Below, piece after piece: positions 17,516-25,843 of a DNA stretch of 64,000 bases (within the stretch, counting starts at the first letter, position 1; each line of letters opens with the position of its first letter). Below the pieces are notes generated by a model. The model was not told the origin of the DNA and searched no databases. It saw nothing but the letters and a program-made list of their open reading frames with translations. The DNA is from Caballeronia sp. Lep1P3 (lineage in GTDB: Bacteria > Pseudomonadota > Gammaproteobacteria > Burkholderiales > Burkholderiaceae). The stretch spans positions 248,001 through 312,000 of the forward strand of contig NZ_CP084265.1 in the NCBI RefSeq assembly GCF_022879595.1. Direction: 5' to 3'. The translations under genes and the position numbers were made by a program.

Positions 17516-17937
17516 ATGACCGTCACGATCTACCACAACCCGAAGTGCGGCACCTCGCGCAACACGCTCGCGCTGATCCGCAATGCGGGCATCGAGCCGA
17601 ACGTCGTCGAATATCTGACGTCGCCGCCGAGCCGCGAGACGCTCATGGCGCTGATCGCGCGCGCAGGGATTTCGGTGCGCGACGCGCTGCGCGAGAAGGG
17701 CACGCCCTACGGGGACTCGGCTTGAGCGATCCCGCGCTCACCGACGATCAGCTCATCGACGCGATGCTCGCGCATCCGATCCTCATCAACCGTCCGTTCG
17801 TCGATACGCCGAAGGGCGCGCGTCTGCGCCGTCCGTCCGAACTCGTGATCGACATGCTGCCGTCGCCGCAGAAGGGGCCGTTCACGAAGGAAGACGGCGA
17901 AGTCGTGATCGACGCGCAAGGCCGGCGCGTGCGCTGA
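17516..17937 (+). pseudogene. arsC: Arsenate reductase (ArsC/Spx family), frameshifted
   Basis: The first 69 residues are a normal glutaredoxin-coupled ArsC: MTVTIYHNPKCGTSRNTLAL with the catalytic Cys11, then LREKGTPY. At about 17712 the sequence reads tacggggactcggcttg where an intact gene would need one more base (Y-A-E-L-G-L). The rest of the protein then continues in the +1 frame as DDQLIDAMLAHPILINRPFV and RPSELVIDMLP, to a stop at 17937. Joined, it would be about 140 residues, the normal length. The missing base either inactivates the gene or is a sequence error; the rest is undamaged. Confidence 0.9.
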
Positions 17938-18064
17938 CGCACATGTCTGCTGCGTGCCGTTACCTTGCGTTACCTTTCTGGCAGTGCTGTTGCACCTGTG
18001 TCGCGAATCGCCTTCTAGACTGCACCTGACTCACACGGCACTCGGTGCAAGGAGAAAGCGAAAA

Positions 18065-18364
18065 ATGAAGAAAAAACTTCTTGGTACGGCCATCGGGCTT
18101 GCGGGAATGGCGGCGCTCGCGGTGTCGGCATCGGCGTTCGCCCATGTCGATGTGGCGGTCGGGCTCGGCGTTCCGGCTTATTACGGCCCCGCGCAGCCGG
18201 TCTATGTGCAGCCGGCGGTTCCCGTCGCGTATGGATACGGCTACGGCGAGCGCGACGAACGCTGGCGCGAGCACGAATGGCGCGAGCGTCGCGAATGGCG
18301 GGAACGCCAATGGCGGCACGAGATGCATCGCGAGGAACGCTGGCACGATCATCACGGCTGGTAA
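18065..18364 (+). CDS. Small secreted Arg/His/Trp-rich protein
   Basis: A 99-residue protein with a signal peptide (MKKKLLGTAIGLAGMAALAV, cleavage after AFA). Next is a Tyr/Pro-rich stretch (YYGPAQPVYVQPAVPVAYGY), then a striking charged tail built from WRE/REW units (DERWREHEWRERREWRERQW), ending in WHDHHGW. Such tails occur in many small periplasmic proteins of Burkholderia-group bacteria with no known function. The His-rich tail could bind metal, but this is inference. The ATG at 18065 follows gcaaggagaaagcgaaaa. A strong terminator follows. Confidence 0.78.
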   Translation: MKKKLLGTAIGLAGMAALAVSASAFAHVDVAVGLGVPAYYGPAQPVYVQPAVPVAYGYGYGERDERWREHEWRERREWRERQWRHEMHREERWHDHHGW

Positions 18365-18392
18365 CGGAGCAACGGGCACACTCGGATGACGA

Positions 18393-18426
18393 CGCGGCGG
18401 ACCGTTCGGTCCGCCGCGTTTTTTCA
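18393..18426 (+). terminator. Strong intrinsic terminator
   Basis: An 11-bp stem cgcggcggacc/ggtccgccgcg with a gttc loop, followed by tttttt. It closes the small secreted-protein gene. Confidence 0.92.
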
Positions 18427-18517
18427 TCGCCTCTCAAGATGTGCGCGCTCGCGCCGTCATTGCATGGATCGTGTCGCGGCGTGCCAGCGCCTCACGCACT
18501 CCAACTCATCATCTGCG

Positions 18518-19690
18518 ATGTTCAGTCCCGTCAGCATTCTCGTCGTCACCGCGTTGTCGAGCGTTCTCTCGATACTCGTGCTGGTCTCGCTGGCGTCGCA
18601 CGCCATCGACGGCGTGTCGCGCTGGATCTGGGCGAACGTGCTGGCGATCGCATCGCTCCTGCTGTTCGCCGCGCAGAACGTCGCTCCCGCGTGGCTCGGC
18701 GTGGTGGCCGCCAATCAGCTGCTCGCGGCGACCATCCTGCTCTTCTACGAAGGCTGCAACGATTTCTTCGGCGTGCGCGTCGATGCGAAAGCGCGCGCGA
18801 CCGGCTGGATCGCGTGGGCGGGCGTGCTCGCGGGCATCGTCTACTACACGTATGGCGCGCCGGACGTGCATATGCGCGTGGTGGTCGTCTCGGCGTTTCA
18901 TGCGGCATGCGATCTCGCGATCACCGGACGCATCCTGATGTCGCGCCCGCCCGAGCGACCGCGCTACAACTATCTGTTCGTCGCGGGGACGTCGGCGCTC
19001 GGCGCCATCGGTCATACGGTGCGCGGTGCGATCTACGCCGTGAAGCCGCCCGGCGAGACCGCGCTCCTTCAGCCCGGCCCGATGCAAATCACGTTTCTCG
19101 CGCTCGGCATTCTCGTGCTGCCGTCGCTGTGCATCGGGCTCGTCATCATGGCGCACGACCGCCTCGCGATGCGCCTCGAGCGCCTCGCGCGCTTCGACGA
19201 TCTCACCGGCGCGCTGTCGCGCAAGGCGCTGCTCGCGGCCGCCACCGCGCGGCTCGCGCGCGGCGCGGAGGATGACCGGCGCGAGTTCGTCGCGGTCATC
19301 GATCTGGATCACTTCAAGAGCGTGAACGACCGTTACGGACACGCCGGCGGTGACGACGTGCTGCGCCACTTCGCGTCGATCGTGAGCGCGCGCATTCGTG
19401 ACGACGATGCATTCGGGCGCATCGGCGGCGAGGAATTCTGTCTCTTCTGCAGCGCGGCGCGCCTCGCCGATGTGACCGCGCTCGTCGAACGGCTGCGCGT
19501 CACCGTCGAAGCGACGCCGTGCGGCGTGCCGGGCGGCGCGCTGCATTACACGTTCAGCGCGGGCATCGCGCAATGGGACGGACGCGAGCCGCTCGCCTCG
19601 CTGATGGCGCGCGCCGACGGCCTGCTCTACGAGGCGAAGGTCGCCGGGCGTAATCGCGTAAAGGCGCTCGCCGAAGATATGGCCGCGTGA
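18518..19690 (+). CDS. Membrane-anchored diguanylate cyclase
   Basis: Would make cyclic di-GMP from two GTP. The 390-residue protein has an N-terminal half of about six hydrophobic segments (from ILVVTALSSVLSILVLVSLA to FLALGILVLPSLCIGLVIMA) and a C-terminal GGDEF domain starting at RFDDLTGALSRKALL. The active-site motif is GGEEF near residue 303, and RDDD five residues before it is a complete inhibitory I-site (RxxD), so product inhibition is expected. IDLDHFKSVND carries the metal-binding Asp. The start at 18518 (MFSPVSIL) places a hydrophobic helix at the N-terminus; earlier in-frame ATGs add a charged stretch overlapping the terminator. Confidence 0.9.
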   Translation: MFSPVSILVVTALSSVLSILVLVSLASHAIDGVSRWIWANVLAIASLLLFAAQNVAPAWLGVVAANQLLAATILLFYEGCNDFFGVRVDAKARATGWIAWAGVLAGIVYYTYGAPDVHMRVVVVSAFHAACDLAITGRILMSRPPERPRYNYLFVAGTSALGAIGHTVRGAIYAVKPPGETALLQPGPMQITFLALGILVLPSLCIGLVIMAHDRLAMRLERLARFDDLTGALSRKALLAAATARLARGAEDDRREFVAVIDLDHFKSVNDRYGHAGGDDVLRHFASIVSARIRDDDAFGRIGGEEFCLFCSAARLADVTALVERLRVTVEATPCGVPGGALHYTFSAGIAQWDGREPLASLMARADGLLYEAKVAGRNRVKALAEDMAA

Positions 19691-19748
19691 AGCGCCGAGC
19701 GAATATTGGCGCGCTAAGGTAGGCGGCTCCTCACTCCCGACGAGACCC

Positions 19749-20147
19749 ATGAGCCATCAACCCAAGTTCTCTATGATCGACGCCGCGCCGACGCCCGTCG
19801 GCCCGTTCTCGCACGCGGCGGAAGCCGACGGCTGGGTGTTCCTCACCGGCCAGATGCCGACGCATCCCGAAGACGACGCGGCGCCGCTGCCCGAAGGCAT
19901 CGCCGCGCAGACGCGCCGCGTCATGGATAACCTGATTCTCGTGCTGACGGGACTCGGCCTCACGCTCGACAACGTGGTGAGCGTGCGCATCTTCCTCACC
20001 GAGTTCAAGCGCGATTACGACGCGATGAACGCTGTCTACCGCTCGTACTTCGCGCCGAAGCCGCTGCCGGCGCGCACCTGCATCGGCGTGACGGGACTCG
20101 CGCGCGATGCGCTCGTGGAGATCGACTTCGTCGCGAAGAGACCGTGA
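19749..20147 (+). CDS. RidA-family protein (enamine/imine deaminase)
   Basis: A 132-residue member of the YjgF/YER057c/UK114 family, which hydrolyses reactive enamine/imine intermediates from PLP enzymes. Typical features are TPVGPFSHA near the N-terminus, GWVFLTGQMP, the long helix region TRRVMDNLILVLTGLGLTLD, and LPARTCIGVTGLARDALVEI with the substrate-binding Arg109. The length is usual. It is convergent with the alkB-like gene, with one base between the stops. Confidence 0.9.
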   Translation: MSHQPKFSMIDAAPTPVGPFSHAAEADGWVFLTGQMPTHPEDDAAPLPEGIAAQTRRVMDNLILVLTGLGLTLDNVVSVRIFLTEFKRDYDAMNAVYRSYFAPKPLPARTCIGVTGLARDALVEIDFVAKRP

Positions 20148-20148
20148 T

Positions 20149-20748
20149 TCACTTGCGTGCGCGGGACGCATCCACCCAGCGGAACGTGAGATTGATGCGC
20201 TCGCCGCGCGCGCCCGGTTCCTTCGGCACGCGATGCACCCATTCGAGCTGCGTGCGTCCGCGCATCACGAGCAGGCTGCCGTGCGTGAGCGAAAGCGCGT
20301 GAGAGGCGTGCGTGCGGGCGTGGCGGAATTCGAAGCTGCGCGTGGCGCCGAGGCTCACCGATGCGATCACCGGCTCGGGGCCGAGTTCGCGCTCCTTGTC
20401 GGCGTGCCAGCCCATGCTGTCCGCGCCGCTTCGATAACGGTTGATGAGCACGCTGTTGAACCGCGCGCCGCATGTGTCGCACGCGGCATCGCGCAAAAGC
20501 GCGACAGCGGGCGTCCACGGCTGCGGCACATTGCGGATGCCCGAATAGACGTAGACGGCCTCCGGCTCGCCCTGCCACGCGGTCAGGCGCGGCAGCGGCA
20601 CGCGGCCGCCCGGCGTGTTCATCGAGTCCTGCTGCCAGCGCACTTCGTCGATGAGCGCGGCCATCAGGTCGGAGCCCGCGTCCGCGCCGATCCAGTCCGG
20701 ATGCCACGCGATATCGGGCTTGGGGATGTCGTCGAAGAGATCGAACAT
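20149..20748 (-). CDS. alkB: AlkB-family 2-oxoglutarate/Fe(II) dioxygenase
   Basis: A 199-residue oxidative demethylase that would repair N-alkylated bases (1-methyladenine, 3-methylcytosine). The iron ligands His115 and Asp117 lie in SMGWHADKERELG and the third, His172, in WVHRVPKE. The 2-oxoglutarate-binding Arg pair is in RINLTFR (184, 190). FNSVLINRYRSGADSM precedes the HxD motif as in AlkB. The N-terminus (MFDLFDDIPKPDIAWHPDW) is the common one of short AlkB-like proteins. Whether DNA, RNA or protein is the substrate is not decided by sequence. Confidence 0.9.
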   Translation of the reverse strand: MFDLFDDIPKPDIAWHPDWIGADAGSDLMAALIDEVRWQQDSMNTPGGRVPLPRLTAWQGEPEAVYVYSGIRNVPQPWTPAVALLRDAACDTCGARFNSVLINRYRSGADSMGWHADKERELGPEPVIASVSLGATRSFEFRHARTHASHALSLTHGSLLVMRGRTQLEWVHRVPKEPGARGERINLTFRWVDASRARK

Positions 20749-20880
20749 GGCAAGGCGACGATGCGGCCGAAAGATTCACGATAGCAGAGCCGTCGCGCGT
20801 CCGCGTTGCGCCTTCATCCGACTGCCCGCAATGCCTGTGCTACAGTCGGCGAGCCAATCATGCAAAGAGCGGAGCCACGC

Positions 20881-21273
20881 ATGAGCCTCACCGCCGAAAC
20901 GAATAAAGGCACGGCCTGCCGCCGCATCCTGCTCGTCGACGACAGCGCCGACGCCGCCTTCGCCATGTCCATGCTGCTCGAAGCGCTCGGTCACGAAGTG
21001 CGCACCGAATACGACGGAACATGCGCGCTCGATTCCATCGACGATTTCCGGCCCGATGTCGTGCTGCTCGACATCGGCTTGCCGGGAATGAGCGGCCTGG
21101 ATGTGGCGCGCGAGATGCGCAAGCGCGATGCGACCCGCGACGCGCTGCTGCTCGCGCTCACCGGCTACGGCAGCGCGGCGGATCGTCAGAGCGCGCTCGA
21201 CGCGGGCTTCGATCATCACCTCACGAAGCCGGTTTCCATCGGCGCGCTCGAAGCGCTGCTCACGCGCGCGTAA
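20881..21273 (+). CDS. Stand-alone receiver-domain (CheY-like) response regulator
   Basis: A 130-residue protein with only a REC domain: acidic pocket at ILLVDDSADAA (Asp20, Asp21), phosphoacceptor Asp64 in VVLLDIGLPGMSG, Thr in LALTGYGS, and Lys116 in HHLTKPVS. There is no output domain and no histidine kinase nearby, so its partner is unknown. The start at 20881 (MSLTAETNKG) follows a purine-rich site gcggagccacgc; upstream in-frame ATGs are less well placed. It diverges from the alkB-like gene. A second protein of the same type is encoded at 31079. Confidence 0.88.
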   Translation: MSLTAETNKGTACRRILLVDDSADAAFAMSMLLEALGHEVRTEYDGTCALDSIDDFRPDVVLLDIGLPGMSGLDVAREMRKRDATRDALLLALTGYGSAADRQSALDAGFDHHLTKPVSIGALEALLTRA

Positions 21274-21279
21274 GCCGCG

Positions 21280-22086
21280 CTATTCGATGCGCAGCCGCGC
21301 CATGTACGGCAGGTGATCCGAAAGCCACGCGGTGTCCTGCGTCGGCACGATCCATTCAACGGCTTTGAGACCGCGCACGAACATCTTGTCGAGCGCGAGG
21401 GCCGGCGAGAATGCCGGGAACGTGCGGCCGGATTCGCCGAGCATCGTTGCGACTTCGTTCATGCCGAGTTCGCCGAAGAGCGGCACCGAGTCGTTGCGCC
21501 AGTCATTGAAGTCGCCCGCCAGCACGAGCGGTCCTTCCGGCGCTTCCTTCGCGATCCAGTGCGCAATCCAGTTCATCTGACGCAGACGCGCCGAACGCGT
21601 GAGCGCGAGGTGCGCGCATAGAAGCGTGATCGCGTGGCCGGCGAACGTCGCGCGCGCGACCAGCAGCCCGCGCTTCTCGAAACGATGCGCGGAAATGTCC
21701 CATCGTCCGGAAAGATCCAGCGGATGCGGCGACAGAATCGCGTTGCCGTGCCGCCACGACGGCTTGAACACGTTCGGCCCGAGCGCGATCTGCAATTCGA
21801 GCGCGGTCGCGATTTCGGTTGCCTGACAGTGCCAGACATCGTCGAGCGGAGCGGAGAGCGGCTTGCCGAAGCCGCTTGCGAGCACCGGCTGCGGCAGGCG
21901 GCGCGCCATGGCTTCCTGCAAAAAGTAGACGTCCGCGTTGGTGGTTTGCACCCACCGCTGCATCGCGTTCCAGGCGCGCAGGCCGAGCGGCGAGCGGCCC
22001 TTGTGCAGGTTCCAGCTCACCGCCGTGAAATCCGGCGTGACCGCTCTCGCGGACGGTGCTGGCGGAAGATGTTCTGGGTTTCGCAT
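21280..22086 (-). CDS. Endonuclease/exonuclease/phosphatase-family protein
   Basis: A 268-residue metal-dependent phosphodiesterase of the EEP fold. Motifs in order are FTAVSWNLHKG (Asn metal ligand), DVYFLQEAM (Glu), LLCAHLAL (His), LVLAGDFNDW (Asp, Asn) and WLSDHLPYMARL (Asp-His pair at the C-terminus). The complete active site is present. Substrate could be nucleic acid or a phospholipid head group; the family does not decide. It is convergent with the receiver gene (6 bp between stops) and lies downstream of a secreted-protein gene. Confidence 0.88.
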   Translation of the reverse strand: MRNPEHLPPAPSARAVTPDFTAVSWNLHKGRSPLGLRAWNAMQRWVQTTNADVYFLQEAMARRLPQPVLASGFGKPLSAPLDDVWHCQATEIATALELQIALGPNVFKPSWRHGNAILSPHPLDLSGRWDISAHRFEKRGLLVARATFAGHAITLLCAHLALTRSARLRQMNWIAHWIAKEAPEGPLVLAGDFNDWRNDSVPLFGELGMNEVATMLGESGRTFPAFSPALALDKMFVRGLKAVEWIVPTQDTAWLSDHLPYMARLRIE

Positions 22087-22119
22087 GCGTTCGTTCTGTT
22101 GTGCGTGGCGGCGCGACGG

Positions 22120-22656
22120 TCACTGCGCCGGCGCGGATGAAGCCATGCTGGCGCGGACCCGGTACGCCAGCGAGGGATTGCTGTCGACGATCTGCCACGT
22201 CGCCCATTCGCCCGGTTTCAGCACGAGCCCCGGATGCGACGCGCTGACCTGACGCGGCGCCGGCGGCACTTTACAGCCCGAAGGCGAGGCGCGCGACGCG
22301 TCGTCTTCGAGCGTCTCCTGCGCGTCGATGGCGAGCGTGATGTCGTCGGCGCTCGCGTGCGTCGGCGAAACGGTGAGCGTGCGTTGCAGGTCGACGTCGC
22401 CGGCGGGCTTGTCCGCGCATCCGACGCGGTTCTGCACGACGTTGTGGTGCGTGTCGGTGCGCGCCTGGCCGACGTTCGTCGTCGCGGAAAACGAGTCGAT
22501 CTGCTGGCCGTCGCGCACGACCTGCAATTCCCACTGAACCGGCTGTGGCGCGCCTTGCGCGAAGGCGCCGTGGCTCGCGGCGATACACGCGCCCGCAACG
22601 AGCGCCCGGCCGAGCGAATGCATGAATGCGATGCGGTTTGTTGTCGTTTTCGTCAT
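22120..22656 (-). CDS. Exported protein of unknown function
   Basis: A 178-residue protein with an N-terminal signal (RIAFMHSLGRALVAGACIAA, cleavage after AFA). The mature domain begins QGAPQPVQWELQVVRDGQQI, is rich in beta-strand-like segments, and holds two Cys (VGCADKP and PSGCKVPP) that could pair. I do not recognise the family. The start at 22656 has the site ggagaagcc; an internal ATG at 22623 is also possible and would shorten the signal peptide. It lies 33 bp upstream of the EEP gene and is probably co-transcribed with it. Confidence 0.72.
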   Translation of the reverse strand: MTKTTTNRIAFMHSLGRALVAGACIAASHGAFAQGAPQPVQWELQVVRDGQQIDSFSATTNVGQARTDTHHNVVQNRVGCADKPAGDVDLQRTLTVSPTHASADDITLAIDAQETLEDDASRASPSGCKVPPAPRQVSASHPGLVLKPGEWATWQIVDSNPSLAYRVRASMASSAPAQ

Positions 22657-22984
22657 TGAAGGCTTCTCCGGCGCGCGGGCGGATCGGATGGCGGCGCGGG
22701 CGCACGGCTTGCCGCCTGCGCGACGCCGCCGGACGGCGTTGCCCGGCGACTTCGTTGTGACAGGACGGACGCGGGGTGGTTCAGCGCTTGCCTCACGCCG
22801 GCCGTTGCAGTGACAGCACGTTCCGAACCCGCCCGCCGCGTCCATGCCGACGATGATACTAGCGCGCGGGGGCCGCGGTCCGCATCGCGGAAACTGGCAG
22901 CAGACGCGCGCGACTGCTCGCTTGCGCGCGGTTTTGTCATCGATACACTGAACTCGTCGAACAAGGCAAATCACGGGGTGCGAC
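22657..22984. other. Intergenic region between divergent genes, nothing recognised
   Basis: 328 bp between the exported-protein gene (minus) and the AAA+ gene (plus). No coding frame, RNA or repeat with support was seen. Confidence 0.5.
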
Positions 22985-23962
22985 ATGACGACGGCCGTAG
23001 TGAAACAGGAGTTGGCGGTGGCGTCGTTCAGCAAGGTCTACAGTCTCGACGACGTGGAAACCGCGCTGAACGATCTCACGGAAGGCGCGAGCGAGGCGCT
23101 GCGCGCCACTTACGAAAAGATGCTCAAAGCGGGCAACCTGCGCTTTTGCGTGAAGCCCAACCGCATGCCTTCCATCGACGATCTCGCGGCGTCGCTGCCG
23201 AACTTCGACGAACCGCTCGACGATATCCGCAAGCAGATCGCGCTCTGCCTCGAAACCGACGACCGTCTCGAACTCATGCCGATGCTGCTGCTGGGCGAGC
23301 CGGGCATCGGCAAGACGCATTTTGCGAAGCAGCTCGCGCGGCTCCTCGGCACGTCGAGCCATTACGTCGCGATGAGTTCGCTGACAGCCGGATGGATTCT
23401 CTCGGGCGCGTCGTCGCAATGGCGCAATGCGAAGCCCGGCAAGGTCTTCGACGCGCTCGTGAACGGCAGCTACGCGAATCCCGTCATCACCGTCGATGAA
23501 ATCGACAAGGCGACCGGCGACGCGCAATACGACCCGCTCGGCGCGCTCTACGCGCTGCTCGAGCACGACACGGCGCAGGCGTTCACCGACGAATTCGCCG
23601 AAGTGCCGATCAACGCGGGCAATGTCGTGTGGATCGCGACCGCCAACGACGCGGGCGCGATTCCCGAACCGCTTCTGAACCGCATGAACGTCTACGAGAT
23701 TCCGGCGCCCGACCGCGACGGCGCGCGGCGCATCGCGCAGGCGATCTACGCGGAAATCCGCGACGCGCACGCGTGGGGCGCGCGCTTTCCGGAAACGCTC
23801 GGCGACGCGCCGCTCGACGCACTGACGAAGGCTTCGCCGCGCGGCATGCGGCGCGCGATGCTCAACGCGTTCGGCAACGCGCGCATCGGCGGCAGGCACC
23901 ACGTCGAGGCGCGCGACATCCAGCTCGACCGGCAGTCGCGCCGCAAGTCGATGGGATTCTGA
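22985..23962 (+). CDS. Lon-like AAA+ ATPase without protease domain
   Basis: A 325-residue AAA+ ATPase. Walker A is LLGEPGIGKTHFAKQLARLL near residue 105, Walker B VITVDEIDKA near residue 172, then sensor 1 in VVWIATANDAG and an arginine-finger region at PEPLLNRMNVYEIPAPD. A helical sensor-2 domain follows with SPRGMRRAMLNAFG. It resembles the ATPase core of Lon but lacks the Ser-Lys protease domain and the usual N-terminal substrate domain, so its client is unknown. It has no obvious operon partner; the next gene, an oxidase, begins 169 bp downstream. Confidence 0.85.
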   Translation: MTTAVVKQELAVASFSKVYSLDDVETALNDLTEGASEALRATYEKMLKAGNLRFCVKPNRMPSIDDLAASLPNFDEPLDDIRKQIALCLETDDRLELMPMLLLGEPGIGKTHFAKQLARLLGTSSHYVAMSSLTAGWILSGASSQWRNAKPGKVFDALVNGSYANPVITVDEIDKATGDAQYDPLGALYALLEHDTAQAFTDEFAEVPINAGNVVWIATANDAGAIPEPLLNRMNVYEIPAPDRDGARRIAQAIYAEIRDAHAWGARFPETLGDAPLDALTKASPRGMRRAMLNAFGNARIGGRHHVEARDIQLDRQSRRKSMGF

Positions 23963-24131
23963 AAACCGCGAAAAAACGCGCCGAAAGCCGGCTTTTGCGA
24001 CATCTGGCGGCCAGATTCTCGCGAATTTCCGAATTGCACCGGAAAACGGCGCGTAACGCGTGCGTTTGTTGTGCGACGCGCAATAGTCCCGCACGTAGAA
24101 TAGTTAGCATCGAGTTGGGGCGCGAAGGGAC

Positions 24132-25232
24132 ATGGATCGGATCGAATGCGTAGTGATCGGGGCGGGCGTCGTCGGGCTCGCCATCGCGCGGGCGCTCGCG
24201 TTGCGCGGGCGCGAAGTCATGGTGCTGGAAGCGGGCGAGGGCATCGGCGTCGGCACGAGTTCGCGCAATAGCGAAGTCATCCACGCGGGCATCTACTATC
24301 CGCGCGGATCGCTCAAGGCCGAGTTGTGCGTGCGCGGACGCGAGATGCTCTACGCGTTCTGCGAGGCGCACGGCGTGCCGCACCGCCAATGCGGGAAGCT
24401 GCTCGTCGCGACCGCGCGCAACCAGATTCCGCAACTCGCGGCCATCGAGCAGAAGGGCATCGAGAATCGCGTCGAAGGGCTCGTGCGCGTGAGTGGCGCC
24501 GAGGCGCGCGAGATGGAGCCGCAGCTCAGTTGCGTCGAAGCGGTGTATTCGCCGCGCACGGGCATCGTCGATAGTCACCAGCTGATGCTCGCGCTGCAAG
24601 GCGACGCCGAGAATCACGGCGCGGGCGTCGTCTTCCACACGCCGGTCACGGCCATCGACGCGCGCGAAGGCTGCTTCATCGTCGAGACGGGCGGCGACGC
24701 GCCGGCGCGCTTTCGGGCGTCGTATCTCATCAACAGCGCGGGGCTGCACGCGAACGACATCGCGCGGCGCATTCGCGGCCTCGACGACCGCTACGTGCCG
24801 CCGCTCTACTTCGCGAAGGGCAACTACTTCAGCGTGAGCGGGCGCGCGCCGTTCGAGCGGCTGATCTATCCGATGCCGAACGAGGCGGGTCTCGGCGTGC
24901 ATCTGACAGTCGATATGGGCGGGCAGGCGAAGTTCGGCCCGGACGTGGAATGGGTGCAGTCGATCAACTACGACGTCGATCCGCGCCGCGCCGATTCCTT
25001 CTATGCCGCCATCCGCGCGTACTGGCCGGGACTTCCCGACGACGCGCTGCAACCCGCCTACGCGGGCATCCGGCCGAAGCTCTCCGGCCCCGGACAGGTC
25101 GCGGCGGACTTCATGATTCAGGGCAAGTCGGCGCATGGCGTGCCGGGGCTCGTGAACCTCTTCGGCATGGAATCGCCGGGGCTGACGGCCTCGCTTGCCA
25201 TCGGCGAGCGCGTCGCGGACATGGCGCGCTAA
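24132..25232 (+). CDS. lhgO: FAD-dependent oxidoreductase, L-2-hydroxyglutarate oxidase-like
   Basis: A 366-residue DAO-superfamily flavoprotein. The FAD dinucleotide-binding motif is [20 protein letters not shown] (residues 5-24), followed by [20 protein letters not shown], a stretch highly typical of LhgO/L2[15 protein letters not shown] follows. The second FAD segment [13 protein letters not shown] and the C-terminal [16 protein letters not shown] are also characteristic. It would oxidise L-2-hydroxyglutarate to 2-oxoglutarate, passing electrons to quinone or oxygen; a related 2-hydroxyacid is possible. Start MDRIECVV at 24132. Confidence 0.88.
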   Translation: MDRIECVVIGAGVVGLAIARALALRGREVMVLEAGEGIGVGTSSRNSEVIHAGIYYPRGSLKAELCVRGREMLYAFCEAHGVPHRQCGKLLVATARNQIPQLAAIEQKGIENRVEGLVRVSGAEAREMEPQLSCVEAVYSPRTGIVDSHQLMLALQGDAENHGAGVVFHTPVTAIDAREGCFIVETGGDAPARFRASYLINSAGLHANDIARRIRGLDDRYVPPLYFAKGNYFSVSGRAPFERLIYPMPNEAGLGVHLTVDMGGQAKFGPDVEWVQSINYDVDPRRADSFYAAIRAYWPGLPDDALQPAYAGIRPKLSGPGQVAADFMIQGKSAHGVPGLVNLFGMESPGLTASLAIGERVADMAR

Positions 25233-25354
25233 AGCGTTCGTCCGCGCTTATCTCCAACATTTGTCGTGATCGGCTCGCTTGCGTGTTGTTATGCTCGGAT
25301 GTCGCCGTCGTCAAGAACGGCGCTTTTCCCCAATACAACATGGAGCGAGTCACC

Positions 25355-25672
25355 ATGAAGACATCCCGTCGCACCTTTCTGATGACGAGCGTAGGCGTCG
25401 CCTCGACGATCGCGCTCGGTTCGCGCGTCGCGTTCGCCGCCGACGCGCCGAAGGTCGAAGAGAGCGATCCGACCGCGCAGGCGCTCGGCTACAAGCAGGA
25501 CGCGAGCAAGGTGGACAAGGCCAAGTTCGCGAAGTACGCGCCCGGGCAGGAATGCGGCAACTGCCAGTTCTATCAGGGCAAGGCGTCCGACCCGTTCGCG
25601 CCGTGCCCGATGTTCGGCGGCAAGCAGGTCGCCGCGAAAGGCTGGTGCAGCGCGTATGTGAAGAAGGCATAA
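25355..25672 (+). CDS. High-potential iron-sulfur protein (HiPIP), Tat-exported
   Basis: A 105-residue periplasmic electron carrier. The N-terminus has a twin-arginine signal (MKTSRRTFLMTSVGVASTIA, cleavage near AFA). In the mature protein Cys67, Cys70, Cys84 and Cys98 (ECGNCQFY, FAPCPMF, GWCSAYV) have the HiPIP spacing for one 4Fe-4S cluster. Export by Tat fits cluster insertion before transport. The start at 25355 follows ggagcgagtcacc. HiPIPs carry electrons between cytochrome complexes or to oxidases; the partner here is unknown. Confidence 0.94.
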   Translation: MKTSRRTFLMTSVGVASTIALGSRVAFAADAPKVEESDPTAQALGYKQDASKVDKAKFAKYAPGQECGNCQFYQGKASDPFAPCPMFGGKQVAAKGWCSAYVKKA

Positions 25673-25697
25673 CGCGATTCCCACCGGCACCGATACC

Positions 25698-25733
25698 GCG
25701 CGCCCGGCTGCAAAGCCCGGCGCGCTTTTCTTT
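25698..25733 (+). terminator. Intrinsic terminator after HiPIP gene
   Basis: Stem gcgcgcccggc/gcccggcgcgc with one mismatch, followed by ttttcttt. Confidence 0.75.
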
Positions 25734-25843
25734 GTGGCTTTCTCGTCCTTGATTAGGCGGCGCGCGGTCTTTACACTCGCCAAGACAAAAATTCACCGGC
25801 CGCGCCACGTCCGAGCCGGTCAACAGAGACCACAGAGAATCGC

